From the NCBI RefSeq assembly GCF_015706575.1, contig NW_024037047.1:5212632-5276631 (forward strand): a stretch of DNA of 64,000 nucleotides, written 5' to 3'. Source of the DNA: Patiria miniata. Lineage: Eukaryota > Echinodermata > Asteroidea > Valvatida > Asterinidae. The notes beneath the pieces were generated by a model. It made no database searches. It was not told where the DNA came from and saw nothing but the letters and a program-made list of their open reading frames with translations. Numbering within the stretch: position 1 is the stretch's first letter; every line of letters begins with the position of its first letter. Below, in pieces: positions 63,263 through 64,000 of this stretch. The position numbers were made by a program, and so were the translations under genes.

Positions 63263-64000
63263 ATACGATTAGGAATGATGATAAGCTTACCGTCAAGGCT
63301 GATAAGACTACAAATTATTACAAGATGAAAAAAGATGACTATGTAAATCTTGTCAGGGCGAATGTCACCAAAACATACAAGAAAACCGAGCAAAAGGAAG
63401 TAGCGGAAATCAATCGCGAAGCGAAAAGAATTGCTAAAAGTCTTGGACTGGGCGACCGCATAGATAAATTGGCCGAGAGGGAAGTCTTCATTACTTTGAA
63501 GGACCACAAGGACAACTTCGATAACAAACCATCATGTCGACTAATCAGCCCAACCAAATCAGAGATAGGACATATAAGTAAAGTGATCCTCGACAGAATC
63601 GTCGGTAAAGTCATAAGCGCGACAGGATTCAACCTGTGGAAAAGCACGGACGCCGTACTGGACTGGTATAAGAAAATCCCAAACAAGCAAGAATCGAGCT
63701 TCATAAATTTCGACATTGTGGAGTTCTACCCCTCGATAACGGAAAAGCTTCTCCTGAAGGCCCTAGGGTTCGCGGAAAACTACGAGAACATTAGCAGCAA
63801 GGAGAAAGATATCATCATCCACGCAAAGCAGACAGTGGTATTCAACGACCAGGTACCGTGGAAAAAGCGTAATGCAGACAGCAAATTCGATGTCACGATG
63901 GGAAGTTTCGACGGCGCGGAGTCATGCGAGCTGGTCGTAGCATATCTGCTGTCGATCTTGAAACCAAAGTACGGAAATAGAGTGGGACTATACAGGGACG
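63263..64000 (+). mobile_element. Penelope-like element, second copy in opposite orientation, runs off the window
   Basis: The frame is open from about 63265 to the window edge and starts further upstream in the protein than the minus copy: DKLTVKADKTTNYYKMKKDD, EVFITLKDHKDNFDNKPSC, then ISATGFNLWKSTDAVLDWYK, where the minus copy begins. The shared part is almost identical, so the two copies are recent and head to head. Confidence 0.85.

Noticed and set aside
63339-63716. Minus-strand frame upstream of the Penelope-like coding region
   Set aside because: It is the antisense of the plus-strand Penelope-like copy.

Overview
The window is from an animal genome, most likely a marine invertebrate and possibly a non-vertebrate deuterostome. 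The support is genes with many GT-AG introns, tRNA-derived SINEs, several LINE lineages, a Penelope-like element with a hammerhead ribozyme, dense MITEs and frequent TACATGTA strings. The species cannot be fixed from sequence alone. Only about 5-6% of the window is host coding sequence.

Three host genes were rebuilt from exon translations and splice phase. (1) Plus strand, left edge to 11827: the last six coding exons of a TIF1-family gene (TRIM24/TRIM33-like), ending in a PHD finger plus bromodomain. (2) Minus strand, 36514 to 21919: a complete ten-exon PEX16 gene (predicted 367 aa) in which every intron phase matches, including a 36-nt micro-exon. (3) Plus strand, 50894 to 60300: a two-exon gene. 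Exon 1 encodes a short signal anchor. The single large exon 2 encodes a eukaryotic-type UDP-galactopyranose mutase (UGM) joined to a DUF3431-like domain. This third gene is the most interesting item. It implies an animal galactofuranose-type enzyme fused to a second domain and apparently membrane-anchored.

The UGM locus has been reworked. A block of about 4 kb carrying its first exon is duplicated in tandem (46749 and 50749), and only the downstream copy keeps a GT splice donor. A 205-bp hAT-like MITE inserted at the 3' end now supplies the last codons and the stop.

The rest is a museum of mobile DNA. It includes TTAA-flanked MITE families, pogo/Tigger-like TA-flanked MITEs, hAT-like MITEs, SINEs, three LINE fragments, a broken Ty3-type LTR fossil, and a head-to-head pair of Penelope-like copies at the right edge. 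Most unusual are fold-back elements built of inverted arrays of 16-bp units. Two copies of one family have clear 8-bp target duplications, and two unrelated-sequence arrays have the same 16-bp period. An 818-bp near-perfect palindrome with 9-bp target duplications also stands out.

Layout: 1-11.8 kb TIF1 3' half; 11.8-21.9 kb intergenic repeats; 21.9-36.5 kb PEX16; 36.5-46.7 kb intergenic repeats with the LTR fossil; 46.7-60.5 kb UGM locus with two LINEs in its intron; 61.5-64 kb Penelope-like pair. The three genes show no sign of acting in one pathway.
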